Assembly: GCA_023374045.1 (NCBI GenBank)
Contig: CM041778.1
Coordinates: 100,070,839-100,134,838 of the forward strand
DNA: 64,000 nucleotides
Direction: 5' to 3'
Source of the DNA: Limonium bicolor
Taxonomy: Eukaryota; Streptophyta; Magnoliopsida; Caryophyllales; Plumbaginaceae
Each line of letters starts with the position of its first letter. Within the stretch, counting starts at the first letter, position 1. A program made the position numbers and the translations under genes. The notes beneath the pieces were generated by a model. It ran no database searches and was not told the origin of the DNA. It saw only the letters and a program-made list of their open reading frames with translations. Below, in pieces: positions 21,301-32,293 of the stretch.

Positions 21301-24068
21301 GTAACACCCCAACTATAAACTTAATGATAAACAGAAACTCCAGTGGAAATTCATAACTTAAACCGTAACTAAAACGAGTCGGTGTTACTAGCCGTTAGCC
21401 ACCCACGTGGCTAACAAGGCTGAATACGTGCAATTGTATCGGTTTGATGCACAGACTCCCGAGCATAGTTACTAACATCCAAAATTACAACCAACTATAC
21501 CGAGTATAAATATTTACAACCATCACAGTAATTCTGACATTACCAAAATATACGACCGCGGGAGCACAGGCGCATCCCGGGTCCATCATCCAAAAACTAA
21601 CAAAGTATTTCTTTACACCTAGGAACTAAAGCCATTCCGCTACTTCGATCCTCATCATGCGAAATGAAATATGGTGCCCCAAAGGGGCTCAGCAACCCAT
21701 GGCTGGTATGATTAACGTGCAGCCCGTCGGCTACCGGGATACACGCAACTAATTGTCATGATAACATGGCATTAATTTAACATACAATACATATAAGCAT
21801 AGCAACAAGCGTTGCATAGCAACAACACACAACATAACAGGAATGTTTCTCCTTAGGAAACGAACCAAACATTAGTTAGTCAACTTGGTAAGCCTAGAGA
21901 ATGATTTCACTCTCATGTTAATCTTGTTACATAACTCGTTACCGTTCTGTTTGTCGAACGATTAACTTAACCCAAAGATGTGTCGGATATAGTGATCCAA
22001 GCACACCGTACATATAATCCCCCTAGCCCGATCAAAAGTCAGGTAGGTAAGCCTCAGTTAGACTTGTGGGTGATTGTAATCCAAGAAGGAAAACAACCAT
22101 AACATAGAGAGGGTCGAATTTGATTCAGATATTGACACCCGTACATACACACGTGACCGGAACGACCGGATTCCTCACCCCCCGGTTATACTCTTATTAG
22201 TAGTCCCATTGTTGGAACTTAACACAATAAATCACAAGTAAGTGTTTAGGCCCAGTTAGGCACACAAGGGAGATGGGATACACTTTAATAACACAAACCA
22301 CAACCAACTCATACATAGCCGTAGTTAGAACGTTCCTTAAGTTGGAACGTTAAAACCGGGTACCGCTCTCTTACGTATCCTAGTTTGGTTAACTAACGGG
22401 TTAGCACGTATTCGACGTTAATTGTACCGGTACACACACGTCACAATAATAACAATGACTGTAAACTCATTTCATGATTTAAGTCTTACAAAGTCATAAA
22501 CACTCAGAAAACAACAAACACACAAGCTGGTGTAAACCGGTAGCAAAAAGACTGCAAGAAAACCATACCTTGGTCCCTGCTGCGTTTGAGTTCCACCGAA
22601 TGCAACTCCTATACATAATTAATAATGTCGATTAATTACCTTGTTTAACTTCCAATTTACTAAGTGTTTTACATGATTACATGACATGTTTTTACGCGTA
22701 ACTTACACTTGATTATCTTCATTATACCCACTAGGGTTTACTACATAAGCCACATTTCTTTTCTGTTTTTTATAAGTATGGGCCGACTGACCCACCGACC
22801 GACCCAACCCCCTGGGTCGGTCCATTCCAGAAACATTCTGGTTCACTGTCTTTTGCCCGACCGACCCACCGACTGACCCAACCCCCTGGGTCGGTCCATT
22901 CCAGAAACTTACCCGCTGCCTTATTACAGTCCGACCGACCCAGCTAGGGTCGGTCCCTTGGGTCGGTCAACTGCAGAACTTTCCCAAAATTGTCTAATCT
23001 TCTCCAAACTTCTCCTCAAGTTTCCTAATAGGTTCTAACATCATTAGGCACTCTTAAAAAAATCATAAATCATCCACCAATTCATTTTCTAACTCACTTC
23101 TAAACTCCTCAAACACTTACTCAATTTCCAACAAAATTCCTAGCACTTATAACATTTTTCCTTACGTATTCAACATGTAGTTTTGCCTAAGGCTTCAACT
23201 AACCAAAGTATTGCCTCACCACCATTACAACTACTCCAAAGCATTATTTCTCAACAACATCTCCCTTACACAAACTCCATAAGATTTTTCCACAAGTTCA
23301 TACCTAATCCTTTATAAGACATTATTCTTCTCTTGTTTACCAAAATTTGCATAAGTCTTAACCACACTCTCACCATGACTTTGGTGCATCTCAAATCACC
23401 CTTTTTATCTCTAAACTTCCATGAACAATGCCTAATTCATTATAATACTTATAAACATTATAATTCCCCTTTCTTTCACCAAATCAACCCTTAACAATTC
23501 CTAGTACAACCTTGGTCACCAACTTCATTTAAATACCTAAAAATTCCTTATTTACCCACCAAATTTTGACATAGCTTCACTAACACTTTCTTACACCAAA
23601 ACACATAACTTTTCATCTTTAAAAAATCAAGGACATTCATCCACACAAGGAATGTTCTTTACACACAACTAAACCTTAAACTACACTACATCACAATATA
23701 GTGCATAAACTTAAATTGCTTGGAACTTAAGCCCTTAAATAACATGGCTCTTAGGCCCTTAAATTGCATTAATCTTAAACACTGAATTTCCCATATAATA
23801 AATGCCTTTGACCTGCAAATACACACAACATCACATATGCCCTTAATAACCTCCTTGTGGATAGTTTTCTAACTCATTTCCCATTGGCTCTTTAGTTTTT
23901 TTATTAGGCAAATATAGCTCAATATCCTAAGGCACAAAAACTACATTAAGCTAGGTTATTTACCTCTTTTCCTTCAAGATTTCTTTCTTCTTTTCTTGGA
24001 TTGAAAATCAGCAGGGAACTTGATCACTTGTCAATCTTCTAACCAACACACATGTAAGGGTAACGAGC
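21301..24068 (-). repeat. 5' LTR of element A, truncated by element B
   Basis: Reading from 21301 to the right is reading the LTR backwards from its GGGGTGTTAC end. The first about 1.45 kb is clearly homologous to the LTR fragment at 43681-45131. It holds the palindromic G-box segment (21394-21415), a GCCCCAAAGGGGC hairpin (21676-21688) and a cluster of CCGACCCA/TGGGTCGG inverted units (22783-22969). From about 23000 to 24068 it is AT-rich with no gene seen. The true LTR start is missing because element B begins at 24069. Confidence 0.8.
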
Positions 24069-27000
24069 TGAAATACCCCCAAACTTAGGTATGGTGTTTA
24101 AATGGTAAACTAAGATATAAGAAGGCTAAATAATGCCTTAGAAACATTAAGAACATTTCTAATCAAAGAAAATATAAGGAAACACCAAAAGAGCAGTTTA
24201 AGCAAAAACGTGCTCTAAGCTTGGAGAGACATGGGAGAGTACCCAAATATTGTTCCAAGACCTTAATAATATCCTAATGGTCATTTTAAGTCAATTACCA
24301 AAGAAAACCAAGCTTGAAAACAAGTTAAAACACAAAATGTGCTTTAAGGAGTCTTAAAGCACGTTTTTGAAAAATTGTCTTGTAAATGAGTTTTGAATGG
24401 CTAAATGTCCATCATTACTCTTTAATTAATATTTATACTATATAGTATCACATTTGGAGGTCTATATCAATGGGAAATCAAAAATTTCACAACAATGTGC
24501 CTTGTTTTTGATGAATAGTGAATTTATTAAGCTAGTTTATAACATAAGTCTATATAAGTGAGACATTTGGTCAACAAAGACTAAACTACCCTCATTACTA
24601 AAAGGGGGCCGGTTTCTTAAGGGGTGTCACCACCTTTATGACTCATTAAGTGATTAAGAAAGCAAATAAGTCTTTTAAAGCCTAAAGTACTATTCACCTT
24701 TTTACATAATATCTCACCTTTAGTGATTCTCTCTCCTCACTTCTTCATTCTTCCTTGTTCACACGGTTTTCTTGCTCTCTTTCTCTTCTCCATTCACGTA
24801 GAGCTCACCTCCATGCTAGCTCCATCTTCTCTTGCACACATCTTGCTCATTTTAGCTCCAAATCCAAAACAAAATACATATTCTTCTTAGTTAGCTCAAG
24901 CTCCTCCTTTCTATCTTTTCAAAACTTCAAGAGCTCCATTTTGGTGCCAAGTCAAACCACCATTAGAGGAGGAAATTCAAGTTTGGAGACTCCATTGGCA
25001 TCTCCATTCTCTTAAGGTAAAGAAAGTGTAAGAAAATCTAGGTTTCCACCATTTTCTTCACTTGACCGAAATATACTCATGGGACTCCATGTTTATGCCT
25101 TGTTCTAGCTTGTTTCTACTCTTCAAAGGGGAGAGGAGGTCCTTCTTGCTTCACATCCAAGTTTGTCTTGAGAAACCAAGGTAAAACAATCACATTAATA
25201 CCTTAAAACATATTTTTAAACCTAGGGTTTGTTCCTTAGGGTTAATGTATTATCTAGTACTCATTGGAGTCATTGAATATTGGTTAGAACATTGGCAAGG
25301 AGAATCACATTGGTGACCGAGATTGAACAAAGAAAACCTAAGGAGAAAAGCTTGTAAGCTTGTGAGAAAACAAGGTAAATTACTTACCTTAAGGTGTCTT
25401 GTTGTTTAAGGGAATGAGATGTGGGTAAATGATGAGCTTAGTGTTTAGTTTATGTGTGGAAGGTGCTATTAAAACCTAGGAGAAACAATGTCTATACTTG
25501 TGAACTTGTGACTAAGGAGCAAATGAGAAAGGAGATAGTTTAAGAATATAAAGGTGAAGTACAAGAAGCATTTTTATTTCAATGGGAGCCTTGTTGAGTG
25601 TATTCGCAGGTTGAAGGCATATATATGTGGAAATTCAGTGGTTAAGATTATTGTCATTTAAGGGCCTAAGTGCCAAGCATTTTAAGTTTAAGCATTATAT
25701 GATGATGTGGTGAAGTTTTAGTGTAAATTGGGTGTTAAGTGTTGTGATGAGAATTTGTGTGGTATTGGTTGTTTGATGGAGAAAAACCATGTGTTAGGAA
25801 GTATTATATACTAGAGAACCCATGGCGAAATTTAAAGGAAAGTTTAAGTGTTAAGATATCCTAAGGGAATTTAATGATTAAGAAAGTACTAGGAATGTTC
25901 TATAGGTTGTCTTGATGAAAAAGGGTGAAGTTAAGGTATTTTAATGACTTATGATGACTTAGGTATCACCATGGAAGGTTTAGGAATCAAGAGAATGTAT
26001 TGGAGTATTTAGGACTTAGGCAAATGTTGGTGTACATCTAGGAAGGAAATAATGTGATGATGATGGAAGTTTAGACTTGTTAAGGAACTTTAAGTGAATG
26101 CTTAAAAGAGTTTAGATAAGTGAGAGATGCTTGGGAGATGATGTTATAGTGGTGAAGAAAACATTTGGCATAGTGGTTACTTTAGGTAAGAACCACCACC
26201 TAGAAACCTAGAGGAAAACATTACAAGTGTTAGCATTATTACAAGGAAAATGCATAAGGACTAAGGTGTATCTTGGGAATGATTTAATGTGATTTGAGGA
26301 GGGCTTAAGGAGTATTTGAGGTGCCCAAATGAGGTTATAACATATTTGGATATATGAGGAAGTTTGGAATTGAAAGAGCAATTTAAGAGGAAGGTCTGTA
26401 GAGGACCGACCCAGGGTCCGACCCAGTGTTGGGTCGGTCGGGCCAAGTTAAGCCAGCCGGAATGCCTCTGGACTGGACCGACCCAGAGGGCTTGGGTCGG
26501 TCGGCTTAGCCTTGGGTCGGTCGGGCAAGATTTAAGTAGGAAAATGGGTTCTGTAAGGGACCGACCCAGAGGGTTTGGGTCGGTCGGTCTAGCTCTGGGT
26601 CGGTCGGATGGGTTTCAAGAGACGGAAGAGTTTCTGTAATGGACCGACCCAGGGGTAGGGTCGGTCGGTGGGTCGGTCGACCCTTAACACTTAGAAAAAA
26701 AAAAGAAATTTCAAATTCTAAGAAAGGTAATGGGTAATGAGGTATGCCCTTGGAAGGGTAGTAATGATTGGGACCCTAAGAACTTAAGGAGTTAAGTTAA
26801 GATTAAGTATAAGTTTTGATGATAAAAGTAAAGTTTGTAAGACTAAGTGATAAAGACTTGAGAGGTTATTGAATGGAAGTCCTTAGAGACTAAGTGAGTT
26901 AAGTAAGGTGCAAATAACTAATAACCTAAAAATGAATGGATGTTTTAGGTTTGTGAATTGGGACCCCGAAGAAGGTTAAACAAACAACGATCGACGGTGA

Positions 27001-28244
27001 ACGGTACAATCCTTTTCGTGACCTGCTTGCTAACGAGGTGTCCCTCGGCTTGTGTGCTATCTGTTTATTTGCTATGACTAAAACAAGATAAAGCATGCAA
27101 CCGGTTATATTGCTCTCGTTGCGATTGTGTTACATTTACACTAACCCGCGAGGCTTGAGATTGTCACTAACCAAGGTTAGTACTTACTGAGTTAAGGTTG
27201 AGAACTAAGTATCGTTGATTGTTGGTTTTACCCGTCAAGGTTTAACTAACACTTGGTAATTAAGGCTTTCACTAACCATAACTTGGGGTGGGAGTGAGGA
27301 ATCCGGAATGGTACCGGCACATGTGTATTGGGGGAGGTCGGTATCTGAATCAGATCCGACTTCCAAATAAGACTGGTCATTAGACTCGTCGCCTAGGGTC
27401 AACAAATCGACCCGACCACCCGGGCTACTGTTCGAGGTGGGAGGCACAATAAGGAAGGCGTGGAGGGATCAAGCCTACATCCCTAATAAGTTAAGGAAGG
27501 TAGCTTATCGTCGGATAGTGCACTACTACCGGCTAGGGTTAACCAAGCCCTACAAAGATAAGCAACCAATTAAGGGCTAACCAATCTAATAGTGGAGAGG
27601 TTGGCAAGTATAAGTTTGAGATTAAGATTAAGGTAAGTTAAGGAACTGAGATTAAGGAACTGAGGACTGAGGCAGGGGGTTATTAACCCACTTGTTAAGG
27701 GAACGCTTGAGTCGTTCATTGGTTGTGAATTATTTATGTTCATCTGGTGGTTATTGTTATTGCACTCCATATTATGTTTGCATATGTAATCAATTTCCAT
27801 GCTATCGACAATTAGTCGTCGTAGCCCCGTTAGCTTGGGGGCCATGAGAGGGTGTACCAGCATTCGTGCTGACCCCCTCGGGGGCTATTTTTACACTTGC
27901 AGGTAAGAGGCCCATGAGGACGCACTACGAGAGTAGGAGCGGTTAGACTTAGGTGGGGGCTTTTATTTTGAGTTCGGGTTGCGCCTGTGCACCCGACTGT
28001 TCATATTTAAATGTTGCAAGTTTGAGATTATGATTGAGACACTAGTACTCGGATGGTCGTGGGATTGTGTATGTTAACGTTTTGAGCTGGATAAATATTT
28101 TGGTTAAGTATTGTATATATTAAGCCGGTATATTCTAACGATCAGACCGTGGCAAGGTCCAAGTGTTGTATATTTCCGCTGCGACGTTTTCGATTAAGTG
28201 TTCAGATTGCGATAACCACGATAGGCTTTGGATGGGGTGTTACA
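24069..28244 (+). repeat. Left (5') LTR of element B
   Basis: It is 4176 bp and starts TGAAATACCCCCAAAC and ends GGGGTGTTACA. It is almost the same as 34581-38744, with sparse substitutions and small indels. It includes the CCGACCCA/TGGGTCGG hairpin cluster (26403-26682) and a CCCCCTCGGGGG palindrome at 27873-27884. Confidence 0.95.
26403..26682. repeat. Inverted-unit (hairpin) cluster in LTR B, GGACCGACCCA...TGGGTCGGTC
   Basis: Four to five units pair GGACCGACCCAG with TGGGTCGGTCGG a short distance downstream. The right LTR holds the same cluster at about 36912-37190. The core is different from that of LTR C, but it occurs at a similar distance from the LTR start (about 2.3 kb compared with 2.2 kb). 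Confidence 0.8.
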
Positions 28245-28248
28245 AAAG

Positions 28249-28260
28249 TGGTATCAGAGC
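28249..28260 (+). promoter_or_regulatory. Primer binding site of element B (initiator tRNA-Met type)
   Basis: TGGTATCAGAGC lies four bases after the LTR end, the standard plant initiator tRNA-Met PBS. Confidence 0.92.
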
Positions 28261-28477
28261 GTAGTTACGCTCTGATCAAGAAATACCGGATATAAGTGAC
28301 CACCGAGTTAGAATACAAGTTAAGGAATAAGTATTGGGTTAAGGGTGTGAGAAGTTAGAGTGAGTAGAGTCAGATGACCACTAATAAGTGTGGATTGTCT
28401 TTACCGTCCACGGACGTTATAAATTTACTAACCAAACAGTGGTGAATGTGAATCTAATGTAAGTTATGCTTGTTCAG

Positions 28478-29119
28478 ATGGCAGGACGCCCTAGAGGAGG
28501 CCGAGGTCGCGGCCGGGGTGAGGATATTCCAGGGATACCTGGAGGGCAGACGATCGCAGAGATCGTAGCTGCCGCTTTAGGGCATATGGGCTACCAGCCT
28601 GGTGTGGGTGCACCACCTCCACCGCCACAGCCTAGGGAACCCAACTGGGTGAAGAGTCTGTCAGATCTTCGACCCGCACAATTCAAGGGGGAGACCGATC
28701 CCGCCAAGCTTGAGGCGTACATCTCCGAGCTGGAGACCGCCTTCGAGACCCTTGATGTCCCTGCTGGGATCAAGGTGCGCTTAGCTGCTTTCTACTTGAA
28801 GGGGGCGGCGGGCGATTGGTGGAAGCTGGTGAGGGCCGAGCATGTGGCCAACCCAGAGTTCGGCTGGGAGCAGTACACCGCCTTGCTACGGGCAAAGTAC
28901 TACCCCGCCCATGTCCAGACGAAGAAGCGCTTGCAGTTAGATGCGCTTAAGCAGTCGGACAAGATGACGGTGGACGAGTATTACTCAGAGTTCACCGCCT
29001 TGCTCCGTCTTCTGCCAGGTCTAGGGTATTCTGACCAGATCTTGGTAGACCGCTTCTATGGCGGGCTTAGCCATCGACTCCGCTACGGCATGGGGCCGAC
29101 GAGTTACACTACCTTGCAG
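28478..29119 (+). CDS. gag: Element B gag, exon 1 (matrix/capsid part)
   Basis: I choose the ATG at 28478 (MAGRPRGG) because element A starts identically. Both are preceded by TTCAG, which may be the acceptor of a leader intron; an in-frame ATG at 28466 lies upstream. The N-terminus is Arg/Gly-rich. The Retrotrans_gag-type capsid segment follows from about residue 60, with FKGETDPAKLEAYISELE, AAFYLKGAAGDWWKLV and FGWEQYTALLRAKYYP as landmarks. Gag forms the cytoplasmic particle that packages element RNA. The exon ends ...TTLQ at a phase-0 donor, CAG|GTAATA. Reading through the 85-bp intron meets a stop after seven codons. Confidence 0.88.
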
Positions 29120-29204
29120 GTAATAAGAATGATTGAGAATTGAGTAAGTGATGAATAAGATTTAGATTATGATGAATAAGTAGACTAATACCATGGAAAA
29201 GCAG

Positions 29205-29457
29205 GAGTGCTATCATGCCGCTGCTAAGGTTGAGATTACCGTCCAGCTGAGGGACGAGGAGAATGCAAAGCGGAAGAGTGCTGGGAAGAGCTCAGAAAGT
29301 CAAGGGCAAGGAGGGTACAAGAAACAAAAGTACCAGCCTCAAGCCCAGAAAAATCAGAACCCGAAGGGGAAGGAGGGAAAGGAGAAGGCTCCGGAAGAGC
29401 CATTGAAGCTGACATATGCTTATGCAGCTACACCCCTGCGCTCTAAGGCGCCGAAGG
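29205..29457 (+). CDS. gag: Element B gag, exon 2 (basic linker)
   Basis: The exon starts after AAAGCAG with codons for ECYHAAAKVEI, in frame with exon 1. Element A has the same junction and start. It encodes a charged, Lys/Gln-rich linker of about 84 residues (KKQKYQPQAQKNQNPKGKEG) that may contribute to RNA binding, then LTYAYAATPLRS. It ends at a phase-1 donor, AAGG|GTAAGA. The following 78-bp intron ends ATGATCAG. Both intron positions match element A. Confidence 0.82.
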
Positions 29458-29535
29458 GTAAGAATTGGTATTACATAAGTTAAGAAACAACTAGTAACCA
29501 TTTGGGATGCGAATACTGACATTGTGAATGATCAG

Positions 29536-29877
29536 GATCTGAGACTGAGAAAGGAGCCGGTGGTGGCTACCAACGACGCTTCATCTGTAGATGGTGTCAC
29601 AAGGACCACCCCGGGCTCGACTGTAAGGGGAACAAAGTAGAGTGCAACTTCTGCGGAGTACTTGGACACCGAGCATATGAGTGCTACGGGAATCCAGAGA
29701 GTAAGAATTTCAGACCCAGTTTCAAAGTTAAGGCCAAGGCTGATCAGGGATCTGGATCTGACGGTCAGAGGAGGGGGCAACCAGCTGCAGACAAGAACCC
29801 AAGGGTGACCCAGAAGACGGGGCCCACTCTACACATGGTGGATCGGGACGACGAGCCTGAGCCCTCGTCGAGGCCAG
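29536..29877 (+). CDS. gag: Element B gag, exon 3 (nucleocapsid zinc knuckles)
   Basis: The exon encodes two CCHC knuckles: CRWCHKDHPGLDC, a C-x2-C-x3-H-x4-C variant one residue shorter than usual, and CNFCGVLGHRAYEC, the standard C-x2-C-x4-H-x4-C. A basic, Gly/Gln-rich tail ends in SSRP. These knuckles bind RNA in Gag. The exon ends in a phase-1 donor (CCAG|GTACCA) that can join in frame to the AlkB acceptor at 30009 or to the pol acceptor at 30904. Without splicing the frame reads GTTVTI and stops at a TAG. Element A has the same donor and also stops at once (GTT, stop). Confidence 0.85.
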
Positions 29878-30008
29878 GTACCACTGTAACTATCTAGTAG
29901 TAAAACTACCTGCTTACCGCATTATCATGCATGTTTGGTGAAATATATGAGTTAAGTGAAGATAAGATGAGACTAGAACCTAAGTAAGATATAACCTACT
30001 ACCTTTAG

Positions 30009-30748
30009 GAAGATTCAACATCTGCTACCCCATACCATCTACACCTAACCCGGAGCACACCAACATCGAAACCACACACTTTCCAACCGAACAATGTCAG
30101 GTTATCCGCCCAGGTATGATTTTATTAAGGGGATACCTGACACCCGACGCACAAATAGCCATCATCAGGAGATGCAATCAACTAGGAATGGGACCGGGAG
30201 GTTTTTACACACCGGAGTACCCAGGGGGAGCAAGGATGAAATTAAAGATGATGAGCTTGGGCAAGGATTGGAATCCGTATGCCAAGAATTACCAAACCAC
30301 AAGGGAGCAAGATGGAGTCTCACCACCGGGGATACCCGAAGAGTTCCATCCAGTTATTACACAAGTCGTGGAAATCGCTCAGCAGTTGGAAGCTGAACCG
30401 ATTCCAGACATCCAGCCAGACATTTGCATTGTAAACTTCTACGAAAAAGATGGAAAACTGGGACTACACCAGGATAAGGACGAGACAACGGAGTCTCTCG
30501 AGAGAGGGATACCCGTAGTGTCTTGGTCCATTGGAGATGATGCGGAATTTTTATACGGCGAGCAGAAGCGTGCGGACCGTGCAGATAAGATAATACTTAA
30601 GTCAGGCGATGTACTAATTTTGGGAGGAGAATCAAGGATGTTATACCATGGGATTAAGAGAATCAAGCTCAATACAGCACCGCCAGCAGTAATCAATGCG
30701 ACGCACATGAGACCAGGAAGATTAAACCTAACCTTTAGACAATATTAG
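30009..30748 (+). CDS. AlkB-like 2-oxoglutarate/Fe(II) dioxygenase exon of element B
   Basis: The exon opens after CTACCTTTAG, in phase with gag exon 3, and runs 246 codons to a TAG. Numbered from the internal Met at 30116, it has N-x-Y at 107-109, the iron ligands H118 and D120 in LGLHQDKDE, the distal ligand H178 in GGESRMLYHGI, and R202/R208 in RLNLTFRQ. That is the full AlkB-family catalytic set and it looks closest to bacterial-type AlkB. Known AlkB enzymes oxidatively remove methyl groups such as 1-methyladenine, 3-methylcytosine or, in some plant homologues, N6-methyladenine. Here a Gag-AlkB fusion acting on element nucleic acid is inferred. No intact AlkB motif is lost, in contrast to element A. 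Confidence 0.9.
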
Positions 30749-30820
30749 CCATGTAATGTTAGAATGAGATGAGAAATGAGATGTAAGATTGAAGCACATG
30801 TTGTAAACAGGATGGTCATG

Positions 30821-30826
30821 AATAAA
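30821..30826 (+). terminator. Candidate poly(A) signal after the AlkB stop of element B
   Basis: AATAAA lies 73 bases after the AlkB stop and 78 bases before the pol acceptor, with TGTAA words upstream. An equivalent AATAAA is present in element A. It would allow an AlkB-terminated mRNA. Confidence 0.4.
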
Positions 30827-30903
30827 ATAACAGTGTTGTTTACATAAATTGTTACGACTCTTGTTATACCATCAATACTCATGGAGCTTGTGAATACAAT
30901 TAG

Positions 30904-31400
30904 GTTATGGACTCGGTACGGAAGGTGCACTAAGCATACTCACAGAGGCACAGGCCGACGTTAGCGGTACTATCCTCACCGCCACCTTTCCGATCAATGG
31001 AATCGAGGCATCAGTTCTCTTCGACTCAGGGGCCTCGCATACCTTTGCTCTGCATCATTCGCGAGCAGGTTGGGGCTAGACGCTGATGAGCTACCCGACT
31101 TCACGGTTACGCTCCCGTCTAAGGAGAAGGTTCGTTGCACTCGTTACTACCGAGGAGCCACCATCAGAATTAAGGGGAAGACTTCCAGTCAGTTTCATTG
31201 AGTTCAGTAAGCTAGGATTTGATGTTATCTTCGGGATGAACTGGTTGGAGCGGCACAAGGGACGTATCCTCTGCGCCGAGCATAGATTGCTGCTCAGGAG
31301 TCCATCTGGGGTAACAATATCATACCGCCAGAGGCCCGAGAGCCTTCGACTAAGATCATCACCGCCATGGCAATGCAAAGAGAAATAAGGAGAAAGGAAG
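30904..31400 (+). pseudogene. Element B pol exon start: aspartic protease, frameshifted
   Basis: The exon begins after ACAATTAG and, joined to the single base left by gag exon 3, reads GYGLGTEGALS and then the retropepsin motif LFDSGASHTF. About 20 bases later it is one base shorter than element A, which shifts the frame. A later shift restores the frame for the LGFDVIFGMNWLERHKGRIL segment. As assembled the protease cannot be made in one piece. Single-base losses could also be assembly errors. Confidence 0.8.
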
Positions 31401-32293
31401 AAGTATACCTCTGCTATGTACAGGACATAGAGAGAGACCTGAGTTCGACCCCGACTTACCGGTAGTGTCGGAGTTCCCCGACTTATTTCCACGGGAACTG
31501 CCCGGCATGCCACCCACTCGGGAGGTAGAGTTCACCATTGAGCTGCTACCTGGTACCGGACCGATAGCCAAAGCACCATATCGTATGGCTCCGGCAGAAA
31601 TGACTGAATTAAAGAACAACTGAAAGATTTGTTGGATAAAGGATTTGTCAGACCAAGTGTGTCACCATGGGGAGCGCCAGTCCTCTTCGTGAAGAAGAAG
31701 GATGGTAGCCTCCGCCTCTGCATCGACTACAGAGAGCTGAATGCATAACAGTAAGAAGAGTACCCACTACCCCCCCTATTGACGATCTGTTTGATCAGTT
31801 GAAGGGAGCATCTGTGTTTTCCAAGATTGATCTCAGATCGGGGTATCATCAGATAGCCATTAAGGAGGGAGACATTGAGAAGACGGCATTCCGGACACGA
31901 TACGGCCACTATGAGTTTACAGTGATGCCGTTCGGTTTGTCGAACGCGCCAGCGAAGTTTATGGATCTGATGAACCGCTTGTTCCGGGAGCAGCTGGACA
32001 AGTCGGTTGTGGTTTTTATTGATGATATATTGATATATTCAAAGTCTAAGATTGAGCATGAGGAACATTTGAGAAGGGTGTTGGAAATATTAAGGGAGAA
32101 CCAGCTATATGCTAAGTTCTCCAAGTGTGAGTTTTGGCTTGACCAGGTCTCTTTCCTAGGTCATGTCATCTCAGATGCTGGGATCGCAGTGGATCCAGCA
32201 AAGATTGATGCCGTACGTACCTGGCCAAGGCCGAAGACTGTTACCGACATCGGAGCTTTCTCGGTCTGGCAGGTTACTACAGGAGGTTTGTGA
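31401..32293 (+). pseudogene. Element B reverse transcriptase, frameshifted
   Basis: Conserved blocks in order are the [21 protein letters not shown] lead-in, [14 protein letters not shown] and CIDYREL (with shifts near 31612 and 31745), [12 protein letters not shown] and FIDDILIYS. In the open stretch from 31799 the FIDD box is residues 73-76. The frame is lost again just before the expected [11 protein letters not shown] motif, whose codons are present one base out of frame at about 32255-32285. Confidence 0.88.

Larger units (their letters stand above)
1487..24068 (-). mobile_element. Element A: decayed Tekay/Del-type Ty3/gypsy retrotransposon with AlkB exon, split by element C
   Basis: Read on the minus strand the order is 5' LTR (21301-24068, truncated), PBS, gag in three exons, AlkB exon (interrupted by element C at 5498-19425), protease, reverse transcriptase, RNase H and integrase, cut off at 1487 by LTR E. 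Domain order and sequence match element B throughout, but A has several nonsense mutations and frameshifts, so it is dead. Its chromodomain, PPT and 3' LTR are not in the window. The 5' LTR is cut at 24068 where element B begins. Confidence 0.85.

Noticed and set aside
28466..28477. Upstream in-frame ATG as the gag start of element B
   Set aside because: Element A lacks these codons, and both elements have CAG|ATGGCAGG, so the conserved start at 28478 is preferred, though 28466 cannot be excluded.
30094..30396. Open frame starting MSGYPPRYDF, overlapping the AlkB exon
   Set aside because: It is in another frame. The AlkB frame continues upstream without a stop to the splice acceptor and is conserved in element A.
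30009..30748. Contaminating or recently inserted bacterial alkB gene
   Set aside because: The same domain sits at the same place in the diverged element A, joined in frame to gag by conserved splice sites, so it belongs to the element lineage.
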